From NCBI RefSeq assembly GCF_003481825.1, contig NZ_QULW01000014.1, positions 1 through 64,000 on the forward strand: DNA of 64,000 bases, written 5' to 3'. Shown here one piece after another: positions 17,777 through 26,585 of the stretch; positions within the stretch are counted from its first letter, which is position 1; every line of letters starts with the position of its first letter. The translations under genes were made by a program, and so were the position numbers. This stretch comes from Clostridium sp. OM02-18AC (GTDB lineage: Bacteria > Bacillota > Clostridia > Lachnospirales > Lachnospiraceae). The notes under the pieces are model-generated. The model saw only the letters and a list, made by a program, of their open reading frames with translations. It was not told the DNA's origin and searched no databases.

Positions 17777-18292
17777 ATGAAAACACAGATTACAGGAAAT
17801 ATCATTGTAGTAGGCAATAACATCGATACCGATCAGATCTATCCGGGCCGTTTTCTTGCGATCACCGATCCGAAAGAGATTGGAAGTCATTGTCTGTGCG
17901 GCGTGGATGAAACCATTGCTGCGAATTTCCCGCAGGGCGGCATAGTTGTAGCCGGAACCAATTTTGGCTGTGGTTCCAGCCGTGAGCATGCACCGATCGC
18001 GCTGATCAATATGGGGGCAAGTGCCGTGATCGCAGATTCCTTCGCGCGCATTTTCTTCCGGAATTCCATTAACTTAGGGTTGCCGCTCATTGTGTGCAAG
18101 GGCATCAGCAAAGAAGTGGTGGATGGTCAGGAGCTTACTCTGGACATCGAGAAAGGCACTGTTACCGTGAAGAAGACCGGAAAAGTATATCCTTGTGACC
18201 GACTTGGCGACCAGGCTATGAAAATTCTGGAAGCTGGCGGCATCAAACCGCTGATGCGCGCACGGATGGAAAAAGAGAAAGCTACGCGTTAA
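17777..18292 (+). CDS. 3-isopropylmalate dehydratase-type small subunit
   Basis: A 171-residue swivelling-domain subunit with family motifs NIDTDQIYPGRFL, GTNFGCGSSREHAP and IADSFARIFFRNSINLGLP. It completes the active site of the large subunit encoded just upstream. The substrate loop YPGRFL is like that of the LeuD/HacB branch, but substrate cannot be named from sequence. AGGGGGATA precedes the ATG. Confidence 0.87.
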   Translation: MKTQITGNIIVVGNNIDTDQIYPGRFLAITDPKEIGSHCLCGVDETIAANFPQGGIVVAGTNFGCGSSREHAPIALINMGASAVIADSFARIFFRNSINLGLPLIVCKGISKEVVDGQELTLDIEKGTVTVKKTGKVYPCDRLGDQAMKILEAGGIKPLMRARMEKEKATR

Positions 18293-18312
18293 AAAGCAGC
18301 ACATGAAACAAG

Positions 18313-18367
18313 AAAGGACCGAAAATCTGGTTCCGCCATGTATGGTGGGGCAGATTTTCAGTCCTTT
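18313..18367. terminator. Bidirectional terminator
   Basis: A 17-bp stem (18313-18329 with 18351-18367, one mismatch) with a paired inner part and A/T-rich flanks lies between the convergent LeuD-like and VOC genes. Confidence 0.7.
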
Positions 18368-18386
18368 GTCAGTTTTTTGAGATGTG

Positions 18387-18728
18387 TTATTGACCCAGTT
18401 TCCAGTCTTCGAGAAGCTTTAATTCAATCCGGGTTCCGTTCGAAAGAGAAAACCAGTGATCGTTGATGGCAGTTGTAGGATAAGCTTTGATCTTTTCCAT
18501 GGTTTCCGGGATGGAATCGACGGCGATGGAAATGTGATCGTAACCATTCTGGCCGTCGGCGCAGATTTCTTTTGTCTCACAGAGCTGAATGCCTTCCTGA
18601 TACCAGCATTTTCTGGCTGGTTTTTCTCCAATTTCCCGCCACATGTGCATGTCAAATACATCTTCAAAAAATTTCTGTGTTTCTTCATAAGAAGTGGTGC
18701 GGATTGCTGCATGATCGAGTTTTGCCAT
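18387..18728 (-). CDS. VOC-family protein (glyoxalase/bleomycin resistance fold)
   Basis: A 113-residue single vicinal-oxygen-chelate domain protein: LDHAAIRT at the start, then a paired beta-alpha-beta-beta-beta repeat ending in RIELKL. The first metal ligand His of LDHAAI is visible. The family includes metal-dependent isomerases, lyases and binding proteins; function here is not known. The ATG at 18728 follows AGGAGAAG. It is convergent with the LeuD-like gene. Confidence 0.8.
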   Translation of the reverse strand: MAKLDHAAIRTTSYEETQKFFEDVFDMHMWREIGEKPARKCWYQEGIQLCETKEICADGQNGYDHISIAVDSIPETMEKIKAYPTTAINDHWFSLSNGTRIELKLLEDWKLGQ

Positions 18729-18892
18729 TGTATCTTCTCCTATTTTGGTTGTGGTTCGCACAAGCGTGCCCGGGAATGTTTTTCACTTCATGTCGGGAGA
18801 CGCCAGTCGACGCTATTTTGATTCTTACAATACGATAACGCATTTGGAAGTAAATAGCAAATAGAAAATAGATATGCGGCGCATACAAAATT

Positions 18893-18901
18893 TGATATAA
18901 T
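18893..18901 (+). promoter_or_regulatory. Extended -10 promoter of the 19045 operon
   Basis: TGATATAAT is a TGN-extended -10 element without a good -35, about 140 bases before the 19045 gene. The rest of the 316-base gap (18729-19044) shows no other feature I can support. Confidence 0.45.
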
Positions 18902-19044
18902 GATGCTGTGATCAAAGGGCTTTTGCTTCTGTGATCCCGGAGCGTTTGCGATGGGGAATGGGCTGCGCGTGAACAGTATTGAAAATGGTAAGCGGGAGTG
19001 AAAAACGGAAGTGAAAACCGGAAGAGGAAAAGGAACAGATTACA

Positions 19045-20565
19045 ATGGAGCAGGAACTCTGGAATTGGACAGAATCAGCGGTGGAAATGATCCCGTTTGC
19101 GCTGCTGGCTGGTTTTTATAAAGAAAAAGAAATCCGCATTACAAAGCTCTCGGAGGAAGGATTTTGTTTTCGGACCCTGCAGAAAATTGAGAAGATCGAT
19201 ACGGATTTTGTGCTTTCTTTTTATGATATGGAACGGGATCAGTACGATGAGAGAACGGTGAGCCCGGAGTGCTGGAGACTGGAATGTCAGACGGAGTTCT
19301 TCTATGTTTATGCGGTGACTGTAACGCAGGAGGATTATCACCAGGCAGTGCGGAAGCTGTTCGGGCAGTATGACCGCTATATCCGGCTGAAGCTGGAGGC
19401 GAACGATGGACTTCTGGCGGAAACACTGACGGGGTATCCGGCAAAAAAAGATGAAAAGTTTGCAGATTCTTTTGTGGAGCAGATGCAGAACTGGTATGAA
19501 GAGACCGGGTTAAACAAAGAATGGGAAGCAGAAACGAACAAGAAATGTGCGGAAACAGGAGATGTGATGGAGTGCTCCGGGGTGGAGGAAAAGGCAAAAA
19601 CGAAGCCGGAACAGGAATGCCAACGAAACTTGGAACAGGAGCAGAAGCAGAAGCGAAAAAGCAGCCCGGAAAATGAGCCGGAACTTGCCCTGGAACTGGA
19701 CCATCCAGAGCAGTATGCGGCATTTCTGGAGCAGGATTTTGCTGAACTTTTGCGTCATTACAAAACGAAAAATCCGATCATAAAACGTTGCTTTTCTCAT
19801 AAAAATCCAGACCGCATTTACATCGGAAATGCATTTTGTCCGTTGTTATTTCCGGAGGAAACGGTTCTGTTTGCGATGTTAAAAAAGGCAGAAAAGCAGA
19901 AGCTTGCAGTTACGCTTACGTTCTCGTATGTAAGAGAAGAACAGCTGGAATCTACGGAACTGCTCTTGCAGAAACTGGAAACATGGTGTGCTTCACAGGG
20001 GACAGAATTGGAAATTGCAGTGAATGACTGGGCCATGGCTGACATGTTAAAAGAGCGGACCAGATACTTAAAACCATGCCTTGGCACGCTGCTGAACAAG
20101 CGGAAAAAAGATCCGCGTATGGCATACAAAATGGGAGATCACAGGCTGTTGGAAGAAAACAGCCTGAATGCAGAGTTCTACCGGGATAGTCTGGACCAAC
20201 GTTTTGGAATCACACGTTTTGAATGGGAAAGCTGTGGCTATGACCAAAAGCTTCCAAATACCCGGAATCATCTGCATCTGCCCTTTTACCAGACCAATAC
20301 GTCACAGTATTGTACGCTGTATGCCGGAGTCCGGCAGCGGGACAGGGGAAAACAGCAGCTGGTGACAGCGTGCGGCGGACTTTGTGAAACAGCAGGATAT
20401 CTGTATCCGGAGCATTTGCATATGGTGGGACGGGGGAACTCGCTGTTTGGAATGGATACGGATATTTTGAGAGAAACCGGCATTGCAGACCAGGACTGGG
20501 AGCAGACGGTGACATATTGCAGGAGTCATCGGATCAGCCGCCTGGTGGTGGCCAGCTGGTGGTAA
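19045..20565 (+). CDS. PilZ-like/U32-like fusion protein of unknown function
   Basis: A 506-residue cytoplasmic protein that I do not recognise as a named family. Residues 25-130 resemble a PilZ fold (ITKLSEEGFCFRT, then alternating strands). Residues 155-220 are a charged Glu/Lys/Gln-rich linker. The C-terminal 290 residues look like a U32/UbiV-type TIM barrel: RIYIGNAFCPLLFPEE, AVNDWAMADML, GTLLNKRKKDPRM and a late VGRGN motif. The neighbour at 20713 carries the same VGRGN motif and is a U32 protein, so the two may form a heterodimer like UbiU-UbiV. Cysteines that could bind an Fe-S cluster are present but not clearly arranged. AAAAGGA precedes the ATG. Confidence 0.6.
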   Translation: MEQELWNWTESAVEMIPFALLAGFYKEKEIRITKLSEEGFCFRTLQKIEKIDTDFVLSFYDMERDQYDERTVSPECWRLECQTEFFYVYAVTVTQEDYHQAVRKLFGQYDRYIRLKLEANDGLLAETLTGYPAKKDEKFADSFVEQMQNWYEETGLNKEWEAETNKKCAETGDVMECSGVEEKAKTKPEQECQRNLEQEQKQKRKSSPENEPELALELDHPEQYAAFLEQDFAELLRHYKTKNPIIKRCFSHKNPDRIYIGNAFCPLLFPEETVLFAMLKKAEKQKLAVTLTFSYVREEQLESTELLLQKLETWCASQGTELEIAVNDWAMADMLKERTRYLKPCLGTLLNKRKKDPRMAYKMGDHRLLEENSLNAEFYRDSLDQRFGITRFEWESCGYDQKLPNTRNHLHLPFYQTNTSQYCTLYAGVRQRDRGKQQLVTACGGLCETAGYLYPEHLHMVGRGNSLFGMDTDILRETGIADQDWEQTVTYCRSHRISRLVVASWW

Positions 20566-20712
20566 GGCAGCCGGATATGGAAAACGGATTTTATGGCATC
20601 AGAGATGGATGGCTGGAATCCGATGAAAGCCTGCTTGCAAGAGGCGGAAAGAGAACAAAGCAGTGGCGAAATGAAGGATCATAGAAAAGAAAATCAGGAG
20701 ACAGAAAACAGA

Positions 20713-21702
20713 ATGAAAATCGTAGCGGGACTTGGCTCGATCGAAGAATATATCCGGTTTTGTGAGGCGGGTGCCGATGAGTTTTTTGCCGGTTATGTGC
20801 CGTATGAATGGAACCGGAAATATGGGACTTTGATGTCATTAAACCGCAGGGAAGTGTTCTGCAGCAATGTGCAGCTTGGCGCCTTTTCGGAACTGGAAAT
20901 TTTGACAGCCATGGTCCGGAAATACAAAAGACCCGTTCATCTGACCTTTAATGCGCTGTATTATCTGCCGGAACAATATCCGGAGATTGCGCGGATCATA
21001 AAGAACTGTATGAGACTCGGATACCGGACGTTTATTGTGGCAGATCCGGCATTGATTCTGTATCTGCGGGAGCATCAGATCGATTGTCAGATTCATTTAA
21101 GCGGCGAGACCGGGGAAGTAAACAGCCGTATGCTTTCTGTCTTTCAGAAATATCAGATACAGCGGTTGATTTTTCATAGAAAGAACAGCTTTTCGGATAT
21201 GGAATCCGTAATTCAGCATGGAAAACAGGATGGAAAAACACTGGAATATGAGGCGTTTGTGTTAAATGAACTGTGCCAGTTCAGCGGGGCATTCTGCAAT
21301 TCTTTACACTGTGATGAGATGGGCTATCTGTGCCGGGTTCCGTACCGTCTGGGACCGATCCGGCAGGAGAACATGTCCATAAATATTGTGGAAACAGAAA
21401 AGCGGGATGGAATGGAGCGTTGCGACAGCGAAGAAGCATACGCAGAAGATGGTTATCTCTGTGGTGCTACCGGCTGCGGTCTTTGTGCATTAGATCAGCT
21501 TCAAAAAGCCGGAATCACGCATCTGAAACTGGTCGGACGGGGGAATTATGTGGATTTTATGGAGCGGGATATCCGGAATCTGAAGAGAGTGCTGGATATT
21601 TTGCAGGAATCGGCTGGTTCTGCCTGCAAAACAAACATGAAAACGGAATTATTTCCTCATGGCTGCAGCGGAAACTGTTATTACCGGGAAAGTGCCACAT
21701 AA
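20713..21702 (+). CDS. U32 peptidase-family protein
   Basis: A 329-residue U32-family protein. It starts with MKIVAGLGSIEEYIRF, then GADEFFAGY, the RREVF and THLTFN-type strands, a cysteine-rich centre (FCNSLHC, CRVPY) and CGATGCGLCALDQL followed by LKLVGRGN. The family includes collagenase-like proteases and O2-independent hydroxylases (UbiU/V, RlhA, TrhP) that use an Fe-S cluster. I chose the ATG at 20713 because AGGAG is upstream; in-frame ATGs from 20593 lack ribosome sites. It probably acts with the U32-like protein upstream, 147 bases away. Confidence 0.75.
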   Translation: MKIVAGLGSIEEYIRFCEAGADEFFAGYVPYEWNRKYGTLMSLNRREVFCSNVQLGAFSELEILTAMVRKYKRPVHLTFNALYYLPEQYPEIARIIKNCMRLGYRTFIVADPALILYLREHQIDCQIHLSGETGEVNSRMLSVFQKYQIQRLIFHRKNSFSDMESVIQHGKQDGKTLEYEAFVLNELCQFSGAFCNSLHCDEMGYLCRVPYRLGPIRQENMSINIVETEKRDGMERCDSEEAYAEDGYLCGATGCGLCALDQLQKAGITHLKLVGRGNYVDFMERDIRNLKRVLDILQESAGSACKTNMKTELFPHGCSGNCYYRESAT

Positions 21703-21746
21703 AAAGCCGCAGTTTGTTCCGGGTGACGGAACGAACTGCGGCTTTT
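21702..21746. terminator. Bidirectional terminator between U32 gene and aroD
   Basis: A 20-bp perfect stem (21702-21721 with 21727-21746) with AAAA and TTTT ends separates convergent genes; its left edge touches the U32 stop. Confidence 0.8.
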
Positions 21747-21818
21747 CGCATTCCTGCCAGGAAAGCACCAGCGGCATATCTGCTGATCCTGGCGCGAAAG
21801 GATGAAAGAAAGGCTGTA

Positions 21819-22586
21819 TCAGTTTCCCATACTTTCGTGGATCAGTTTCAGGACACCGGCCAGATCGTTGGCATTTACCTGTCCTGGTGCGGAAGCTTTT
21901 CCAACGGAGCCGAAGGTCAGGGCAGAGCCGAAGACTTCTCCGCAAAGGCGGCTGATCATGCCGACTGGTCCCATGGACATGGTGATGAGCGGGCGTGTGG
22001 TACGGCGGTCCATTTCTTCGGTAGCGGAAAGAAGGGTCAGTACATCTTTCCGGGACTGCGGCATAACAGCAATCTTTAAAACATCTGCCCCCATCTGGTC
22101 CATTTTACCAAGAATCGAGAGAATTTCTTCCTGTGCCGGGGTGGACTGGAAGTTGTGGCTGGAAGCGACAACCGGGACTCCGGCGCTGTGGGCGGTGTCC
22201 AGGATGGTGCGGACCACATCATCGCCGGTAAAAATCTCAACATCGACCAGATCTGCAAGACCGCTTTGGGCTACCTGGCAGTTCAAATGCTGGTAGGATG
22301 CCGGGGAGATCTCTTTTTCGCCGCCTTCTTTTTTGGAGCGGAACGTAAAGAGCACCGGGATGCTGCCAAGGACTTCATGAAGTCCCTGAAGAACGTGCTT
22401 TGCAGCTTCCGGGTCTTCTGCCTGGTCAAAATGGTCGCAGCGCCATTCTATAATGTCCGGGTAGGACGCCAGGGCATTTTTGGCTGCAGCAAGAATGGAA
22501 TCATAGGTATGTTCTACAATGGGAACACAAATTTTCGGAATACCATCGCCAAGCTGGATGGTTCCGACGGTAACTGGTTGTTTCAT
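21819..22586 (-). CDS. aroD: Type I 3-dehydroquinate dehydratase
   Basis: A 255-residue class I dehydroquinase, which converts 3-dehydroquinate to 3-dehydroshikimate through a Schiff base. Visible features are IIEWRCDHF near 45-53, the general-base His in VASSHNF and the Schiff-base Lys in DVLKIAVMP. Length matches the family (about 250). No other shikimate gene is nearby, so it is a stand-alone unit with its own promoter (22637-22665). CAGGAGGGA precedes the ATG. Confidence 0.93.
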   Translation of the reverse strand: MKQPVTVGTIQLGDGIPKICVPIVEHTYDSILAAAKNALASYPDIIEWRCDHFDQAEDPEAAKHVLQGLHEVLGSIPVLFTFRSKKEGGEKEISPASYQHLNCQVAQSGLADLVDVEIFTGDDVVRTILDTAHSAGVPVVASSHNFQSTPAQEEILSILGKMDQMGADVLKIAVMPQSRKDVLTLLSATEEMDRRTTRPLITMSMGPVGMISRLCGEVFGSALTFGSVGKASAPGQVNANDLAGVLKLIHESMGN

Positions 22587-22636
22587 AGGAATCCCTCCTG
22601 AACTGTAAATTGAATTTTTGTAAATCTGCTTCGTCT

Positions 22637-22665
22637 ATTATAGCAATGATGGAATGTATTTGCAA
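22637..22665 (-). promoter_or_regulatory. aroD promoter
   Basis: Minus-strand TTGCAA (22660-22665), 17 bases and TATAAT (22637-22642), 50 bases before the aroD start. A dispersed two-hairpin repeat lies immediately upstream. Confidence 0.75.
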
Positions 22666-22677
22666 ACAGGAATGTTT

Positions 22678-22754
22678 GTTGCTGTTCACGCGTTGCGCAA
22701 ACAGCAACGGATTTTGCCGATGCTTCGCATTCCGAATCGGCAAAATCTGCTGCC
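22678..22754 (-). repeat. 77-bp dispersed two-hairpin element, copy A
   Basis: Read on the minus strand it holds two perfect inverted repeats: GATTTTGCCGAT/ATCGGCAAAATC (12 bp) and GTTGCTGTT/AACAGCAAC (9 bp). It matches the element at 62024-62100 without gaps at about 65 of 77 positions by eye. It lies upstream of the aroD promoter. Confidence 0.7.
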
Positions 22755-22849
22755 ATAGCGGTATCGTACGGAATTTTCAGTTCAGAAAATTCCTACCCAT
22801 GTACAGTAACGAATGTTTCGAAAGCACATTGTGAAACAGATGTCAAGTC

Positions 22850-22878
22850 TTGAATGAGAATATTCCCTGCTATATAAT
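22850..22878 (+). promoter_or_regulatory. Promoter of the 22959 gene
   Basis: TTGAAT (22850-22855), 17 bases and TATAAT (22873-22878). Confidence 0.7.
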
Positions 22879-22898
22879 GGGAATCCATAGAAAACAAA

Positions 22899-22933
22899 AT
22901 ATTACGGTTTGCGCAGCGCGTGAACCGTAATAT
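22899..22933 (+). other. 5' UTR hairpin
   Basis: ATATTACGGTT (22899-22909) and AACCGTAATAT (22923-22933) form a perfect 11-bp stem in the leader, ending 25 bases before the start codon. It could protect the mRNA or act as an operator. Confidence 0.5.
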
Positions 22934-22958
22934 CAAATTTTACAGACAGGTGAGGGAT

Positions 22959-24071
22959 ATGAATAAAAAGAATTTTGAAACAGTATTGGAACAGTACATG
23001 GGTCGTCTGGCAGGACTTGAAGCGGCAGATGACAGCGATCAGGTTTATAAATGGCGCGCTGTGGGGTGTTTTAAGCGGTTTTGGAATTTGAATGCGGCTG
23101 ATTTTGCCGGAATGTTTGAAAAAGCGATGCAGGAAGCGGGAAATCTTCTGGACGATGCAGCCATGCAGCCGGTAGCGGGACTCCGGATGCTGCTTGCCAG
23201 AGAACCGGAAGTGGAGTACGTGAGGGAATGCTTCCGCTTTTTATTCAGTGATGACGGCGGGGATCTGCAGAAACGTCAGGACCGCGCAGATTTCTTTGCA
23301 GATAAGATCAATGAGCGCATCCGTTATTATGAGCGCGGCACGAAGAAGTATCTCCAGAACCGGGATCATGTTATTTATTACCTGAATCTCTGGAAACCGG
23401 AGGAAAACTATATGTTTGACGCAGCCTCCGCTCCCGGATGGGCAGCATGCACGGAGTTTGACGGGGATTTTGGCAGCAAGAATTTTTCTCTGGAGAGCTA
23501 CTACCGGATGTGCGATGAGGTTCTGGAAGAAATCCGTGAAAATGAGGAGCTGACAGGTCTTTACAGCAATCTGTTTGAAGAAGAGCTGGACGGTTACGAT
23601 GACCAGCTTCATATTCTGGTATACGATCTCATGGATTGCGCAAGTCTGTACCGTTATTATGCCGGTATGGAGATCCGCAAGGTGCCGGGAAGAGAACGCA
23701 CGAAAGCGGCGGAGGCCAAGGCGGCACAGGAAAAGCTGAAGCAGGAGATTGCATTAAAGGAAGCACGCTTAAAGGAACTGCAGGAAAAGCCGGTGAATCT
23801 GCCGGATGTAGTTGGAAAGCCGGTAAGCCATAAGACTTATGGAACGGGTATTGTCCAGTCCAATGACAATGGAACGCTTCTGGTTCATTTCGAGAAGGCA
23901 GATAAAAAGTTCAAGTACCCGTCCGTGTTTACCCAGGGCTTTTTAAGCTTTGCAGGGGAAGAAACACAGACCGGGGAAATGGCAGAGTTTGAGGCAGACC
24001 AGAAGAAGAAAGCTGCGTTGGAGAAAGAACTCGTGCAGTTGAAGAAAACACTGGGAAGCATTACTTTATAA
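22959..24071 (+). CDS. Uncharacterised cytoplasmic protein with coiled coil and KOW/Tudor-like segment
   Basis: A 370-residue soluble protein of no recognised family. The first about 220 residues are mostly helical and acidic. Residues 240-285 are a strong coiled-coil candidate (repeated AxEAKAAQEKLKQE-type heptads). A short beta segment follows (VSHKTYGTGIVQSNDNGTL), like the Tudor-type tail that some DNA helicases carry. The end is again charged and helical. AGGTGAGGG precedes the ATG at 22959; a GTG start 39 bases earlier falls inside the leader hairpin. It has its own promoter and terminator. Confidence 0.7.
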   Translation: MNKKNFETVLEQYMGRLAGLEAADDSDQVYKWRAVGCFKRFWNLNAADFAGMFEKAMQEAGNLLDDAAMQPVAGLRMLLAREPEVEYVRECFRFLFSDDGGDLQKRQDRADFFADKINERIRYYERGTKKYLQNRDHVIYYLNLWKPEENYMFDAASAPGWAACTEFDGDFGSKNFSLESYYRMCDEVLEEIRENEELTGLYSNLFEEELDGYDDQLHILVYDLMDCASLYRYYAGMEIRKVPGRERTKAAEAKAAQEKLKQEIALKEARLKELQEKPVNLPDVVGKPVSHKTYGTGIVQSNDNGTLLVHFEKADKKFKYPSVFTQGFLSFAGEETQTGEMAEFEADQKKKAALEKELVQLKKTLGSITL

Positions 24072-24077
24072 AATCCT

Positions 24078-24119
24078 ACAAAAAACAGGCATTCGCATGA
24101 TTAGCGGTGCCTGTTTTTT
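24078..24119. terminator. Bidirectional terminator
   Basis: AAAAAACAGGCA (24080-24091) pairs with TGCCTGTTTTTT (24108-24119) between convergent genes. Confidence 0.8.
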
Positions 24120-24125
24120 GGGCTT

Positions 24126-25184
24126 TTAACGTGTTTTGTTATGTACCTTTCTTTTCCAATAGTCCCACGGCCATCCAATGAGGCAGATAAGTGCAAAGGT
24201 GGCGACTGCCAGGGCAAACGTAGAAAGCCTTGTCGGCATCCATTCCATCGGTTTTAATTCCACGCCGGTCGTGCGCAGAATGACTTCCACAAAGAAGTAT
24301 AAAGCGAAACTCTGAATGGAAAACAGCAACATGGAACGGCGACCGCAAAACTGCCAGAATCTGGAAAATACACTGCCCGAAAGAGCCGGACGGGCAGCCA
24401 TGCGGGCGGCAAGAAGCAGTGCGGCAATGCCGGAAAACGCAGCTGCAAAGTAGTATGGCGGAGCGGTGTAGCGGCAGTCGCAAAGATTCACATAGTCGCT
24501 GAGCTTTGGACCGAAAAAGAAGCTTAAGACCAGAAAAAACGGAATCAGAAAACCGGCATAAGGTTCCATTTTTTCGAGAAGCTTTTCGCGGTTTGCGTAG
24601 TATCCGGCAATCAAAAATACGGCTGCGCAGAGCGCGGAATCCAGTTTCCAGGGAAGCCGGTTCATGACTGGAATGAGCGGATCAGCAAGGCGGATGTAAG
24701 TTCCTGCAAGAACCAGAACCACCAGGGCGTAACAGCGCACGGTCAGGGAGCGCCGGTCAAAAATCTTCAGCCAGATGAGGGCATACAATCCGGCAAAAAA
24801 CAGTGCCGGGAGGAACCATAACTGTCCCACATAGATCTGCTGGGGCTGTCCATAGTAGAAGATCCAGGTCAGGATGTGCTTCCAGCCGTATTCGTCGATC
24901 GCAAGATGATAATATGGGCGGATGGTGCAGATGGCCAGCGCGGTCAGTGTGATCACAAAATAAGGAAGGATGAGAGTCCTTCCTCTTTTTTTGATGTAAT
25001 CCATGCAGGTGTTATATTTTTCCGGACGGAAGGTCATGCCGGAGAGAAAGAAAAAGGCCGGCATGTGGAACGCGTAGATCCACCGGAATATGGTGTGGTG
25101 CATGGTCACGACATGACCCAGTACCACCAGAAACAGCGCAAAGCCCTTGGCAATATCAATATCACTTCTTCGTGTTGTACTCAT
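24126..25184 (-). CDS. Membrane acyltransferase (acyltransferase 3 family)
   Basis: A 352-residue polytopic protein with about 10 hydrophobic segments. It begins with the family pattern DIDIAKGFALFLVVLGHV, where the His of GHV is the probable catalytic residue, and has MPAFFFLSGM in the next helix. Such proteins O-acetylate or acylate cell-surface sugars or peptidoglycan. The ATG at 25184 was chosen over an upstream one because of GGGGAAAC upstream and the family start. It follows the LacI-type gene on the same strand by 90 bases. Confidence 0.87.
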   Translation of the reverse strand: MSTTRRSDIDIAKGFALFLVVLGHVVTMHHTIFRWIYAFHMPAFFFLSGMTFRPEKYNTCMDYIKKRGRTLILPYFVITLTALAICTIRPYYHLAIDEYGWKHILTWIFYYGQPQQIYVGQLWFLPALFFAGLYALIWLKIFDRRSLTVRCYALVVLVLAGTYIRLADPLIPVMNRLPWKLDSALCAAVFLIAGYYANREKLLEKMEPYAGFLIPFFLVLSFFFGPKLSDYVNLCDCRYTAPPYYFAAAFSGIAALLLAARMAARPALSGSVFSRFWQFCGRRSMLLFSIQSFALYFFVEVILRTTGVELKPMEWMPTRLSTFALAVATFALICLIGWPWDYWKRKVHNKTR

Positions 25185-25208
25185 TTGTAATGTTTCCCCC
25201 AGTAACAG

Positions 25209-25240
25209 AAAAATATCTGCCAAAGAAACAGCGCTTTGGC
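25209..25240 (-). terminator. Candidate terminator after the LacI-type gene
   Basis: GCCAAAG (25219-25225 on plus) pairs with CTTTGGC (25234-25240), and the minus strand continues into ATTTTT. Weak. Confidence 0.4.
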
Positions 25241-25274
25241 GTAAGCATGTGCAGGGCACCTGTGTTGCTGCTTT

Positions 25275-26303
25275 TTAGTCTATGGAAGGGCATGCGCAGC
25301 TGTCCCGTTCGATCAGCTGGTGCGGTACCAGAATCTTGGTTGCTGGAAGCCCCGGGCGCTCGATATGGCTGATCATCTGTCCGGCGGCTTCTATGCCGAG
25401 CTGACAGGAATTGATATCGATCGAGGTCAGCTGCGGTGAGGTGAGACGCGCAAACAGGGAATTATTAAAGGAAAGAATGGAAAGGTCCTCTGGAATGGAC
25501 AGTCCGGTTTCCGTACAGATGCGTTCCAGCGTCAGTGCAAGGATATCATCGCTGACCACGATCGCGGTGGGACGGTCGGCTGACTCTAATAATGCGTGGA
25601 CCGGAGTGTAGCCTTCTGCCGTGATGGAGGGCAGTTCCAGACAGTATTCCGGTTTTGGTAAAATTCCATGGCGTGCAAGGGCAAGCTGATACCCATTTTT
25701 TCGGTCAGCGGAGAAAATCAGGCTGTTGTCCACACCGAGGTAGGCAATCTTACGGTGTCCAAGCTGGTACAGGTATTCGGTTGCCTCGTCTCCGGCGAGC
25801 AGATTGTCGTTGTCGATGTAAATGGTCTGGTTTGCATATTGGCAGGCTTTTCCGATGAGCACGTAGGGCAGCTTTTCCCGGTGGAGAAATTCGATAACCG
25901 GGTCATTCTGTCTGGAATAAAGCAGGATAAAGCCGTCTGCCTGACCGATGCGTGTCATGGAGCGGACCGCTTCCAGCACTTCGTCCTCGTCCTGACCGGT
26001 CACAATGGTGTTGATATATTGCTGCTGGTTGCAGACCTGGCTGATACCGCGGATCGCTTCCAGGTAAAAGGAGTTTTCGTAAACCTCACGTGCGGAGACG
26101 GGTAAGATAATCCCGATGGTGCGTGTGTTGCGGGATGCAAGGTTGCTGGCCTGAAAATTGGGTTCATAGCCCAGCTCTTTCATGGCACTGCGCACTTTTT
26201 GCTTGGTTTCTTCGCTGATGGAAGGACTGTCTTTGCAGGTGCGGGAAACCGTAGAAGCGGATACCCCGGCCAGTGCAGCTACATCTTTGATGGTTACGGA
26301 CAT
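25275..26303 (-). CDS. LacI-family transcriptional regulator (probable maltose-locus repressor)
   Basis: A 342-residue LacI/GalR regulator: N-terminal helix-turn-helix IKDVAALAGVSASTVSRTC followed by a periplasmic-binding-like sugar domain (GIILPVSAREVYEN, YLGVDNSLIF). It is divergent from the PTS permease gene at 26750. Two ATGCAA-N3/4-TTGCAT palindromes lie between them, one beside its own -35 box and one at the PTS transcript start, so it probably represses both. A maltose or glucoside signal is inferred from the MalQ neighbour. Confidence 0.9.
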   Translation of the reverse strand: MSVTIKDVAALAGVSASTVSRTCKDSPSISEETKQKVRSAMKELGYEPNFQASNLASRNTRTIGIILPVSAREVYENSFYLEAIRGISQVCNQQQYINTIVTGQDEDEVLEAVRSMTRIGQADGFILLYSRQNDPVIEFLHREKLPYVLIGKACQYANQTIYIDNDNLLAGDEATEYLYQLGHRKIAYLGVDNSLIFSADRKNGYQLALARHGILPKPEYCLELPSITAEGYTPVHALLESADRPTAIVVSDDILALTLERICTETGLSIPEDLSILSFNNSLFARLTSPQLTSIDINSCQLGIEAAGQMISHIERPGLPATKILVPHQLIERDSCACPSID

Positions 26304-26430
26304 CGGTGCTGCTTCCTTTCTATATAGATGTGTTTCTCTTTCAAGTGTTTGTTATGTCAGTTTTGGGTTCGGCTGTTTTGCCGCAGTTCACGTATGTGGG
26401 CATAGCTGCTGAACCGTTATGCTGCTTCTT

Positions 26431-26459
26431 ATTTTACGGGATTGCAGAAAAAAAGTCAA
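26431..26459 (-). promoter_or_regulatory. Promoter of the LacI-type gene
   Basis: Minus-strand TTGACT (26454-26459), 17 bases and TAAAAT (26431-26436). Confidence 0.65.
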
Positions 26460-26476
26460 CGATACTATGCAAATAC

Positions 26477-26491
26477 ATGCAAAAGTTGCAT
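26477..26491. promoter_or_regulatory. LacI-type operator near the regulator promoter
   Basis: ATGCAAAAGTTGCAT has perfect 6-bp arms around AAG, 18 bases upstream of the regulator's -35 box. Confidence 0.6.
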
Positions 26492-26585
26492 AAAAATAGA
26501 AACAAAAATTTCTGGACATTCCGCACAAAACAAAAGCAGAAAAGTTGTGAAAATCAGAGAATCCACGCGAAATAAAAGAATGTTG

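Noticed and set aside
18729..19044. Small gene in the VOC/19045 gap
   Set aside because: Open frames there lack ribosome sites and recognisable sequence.
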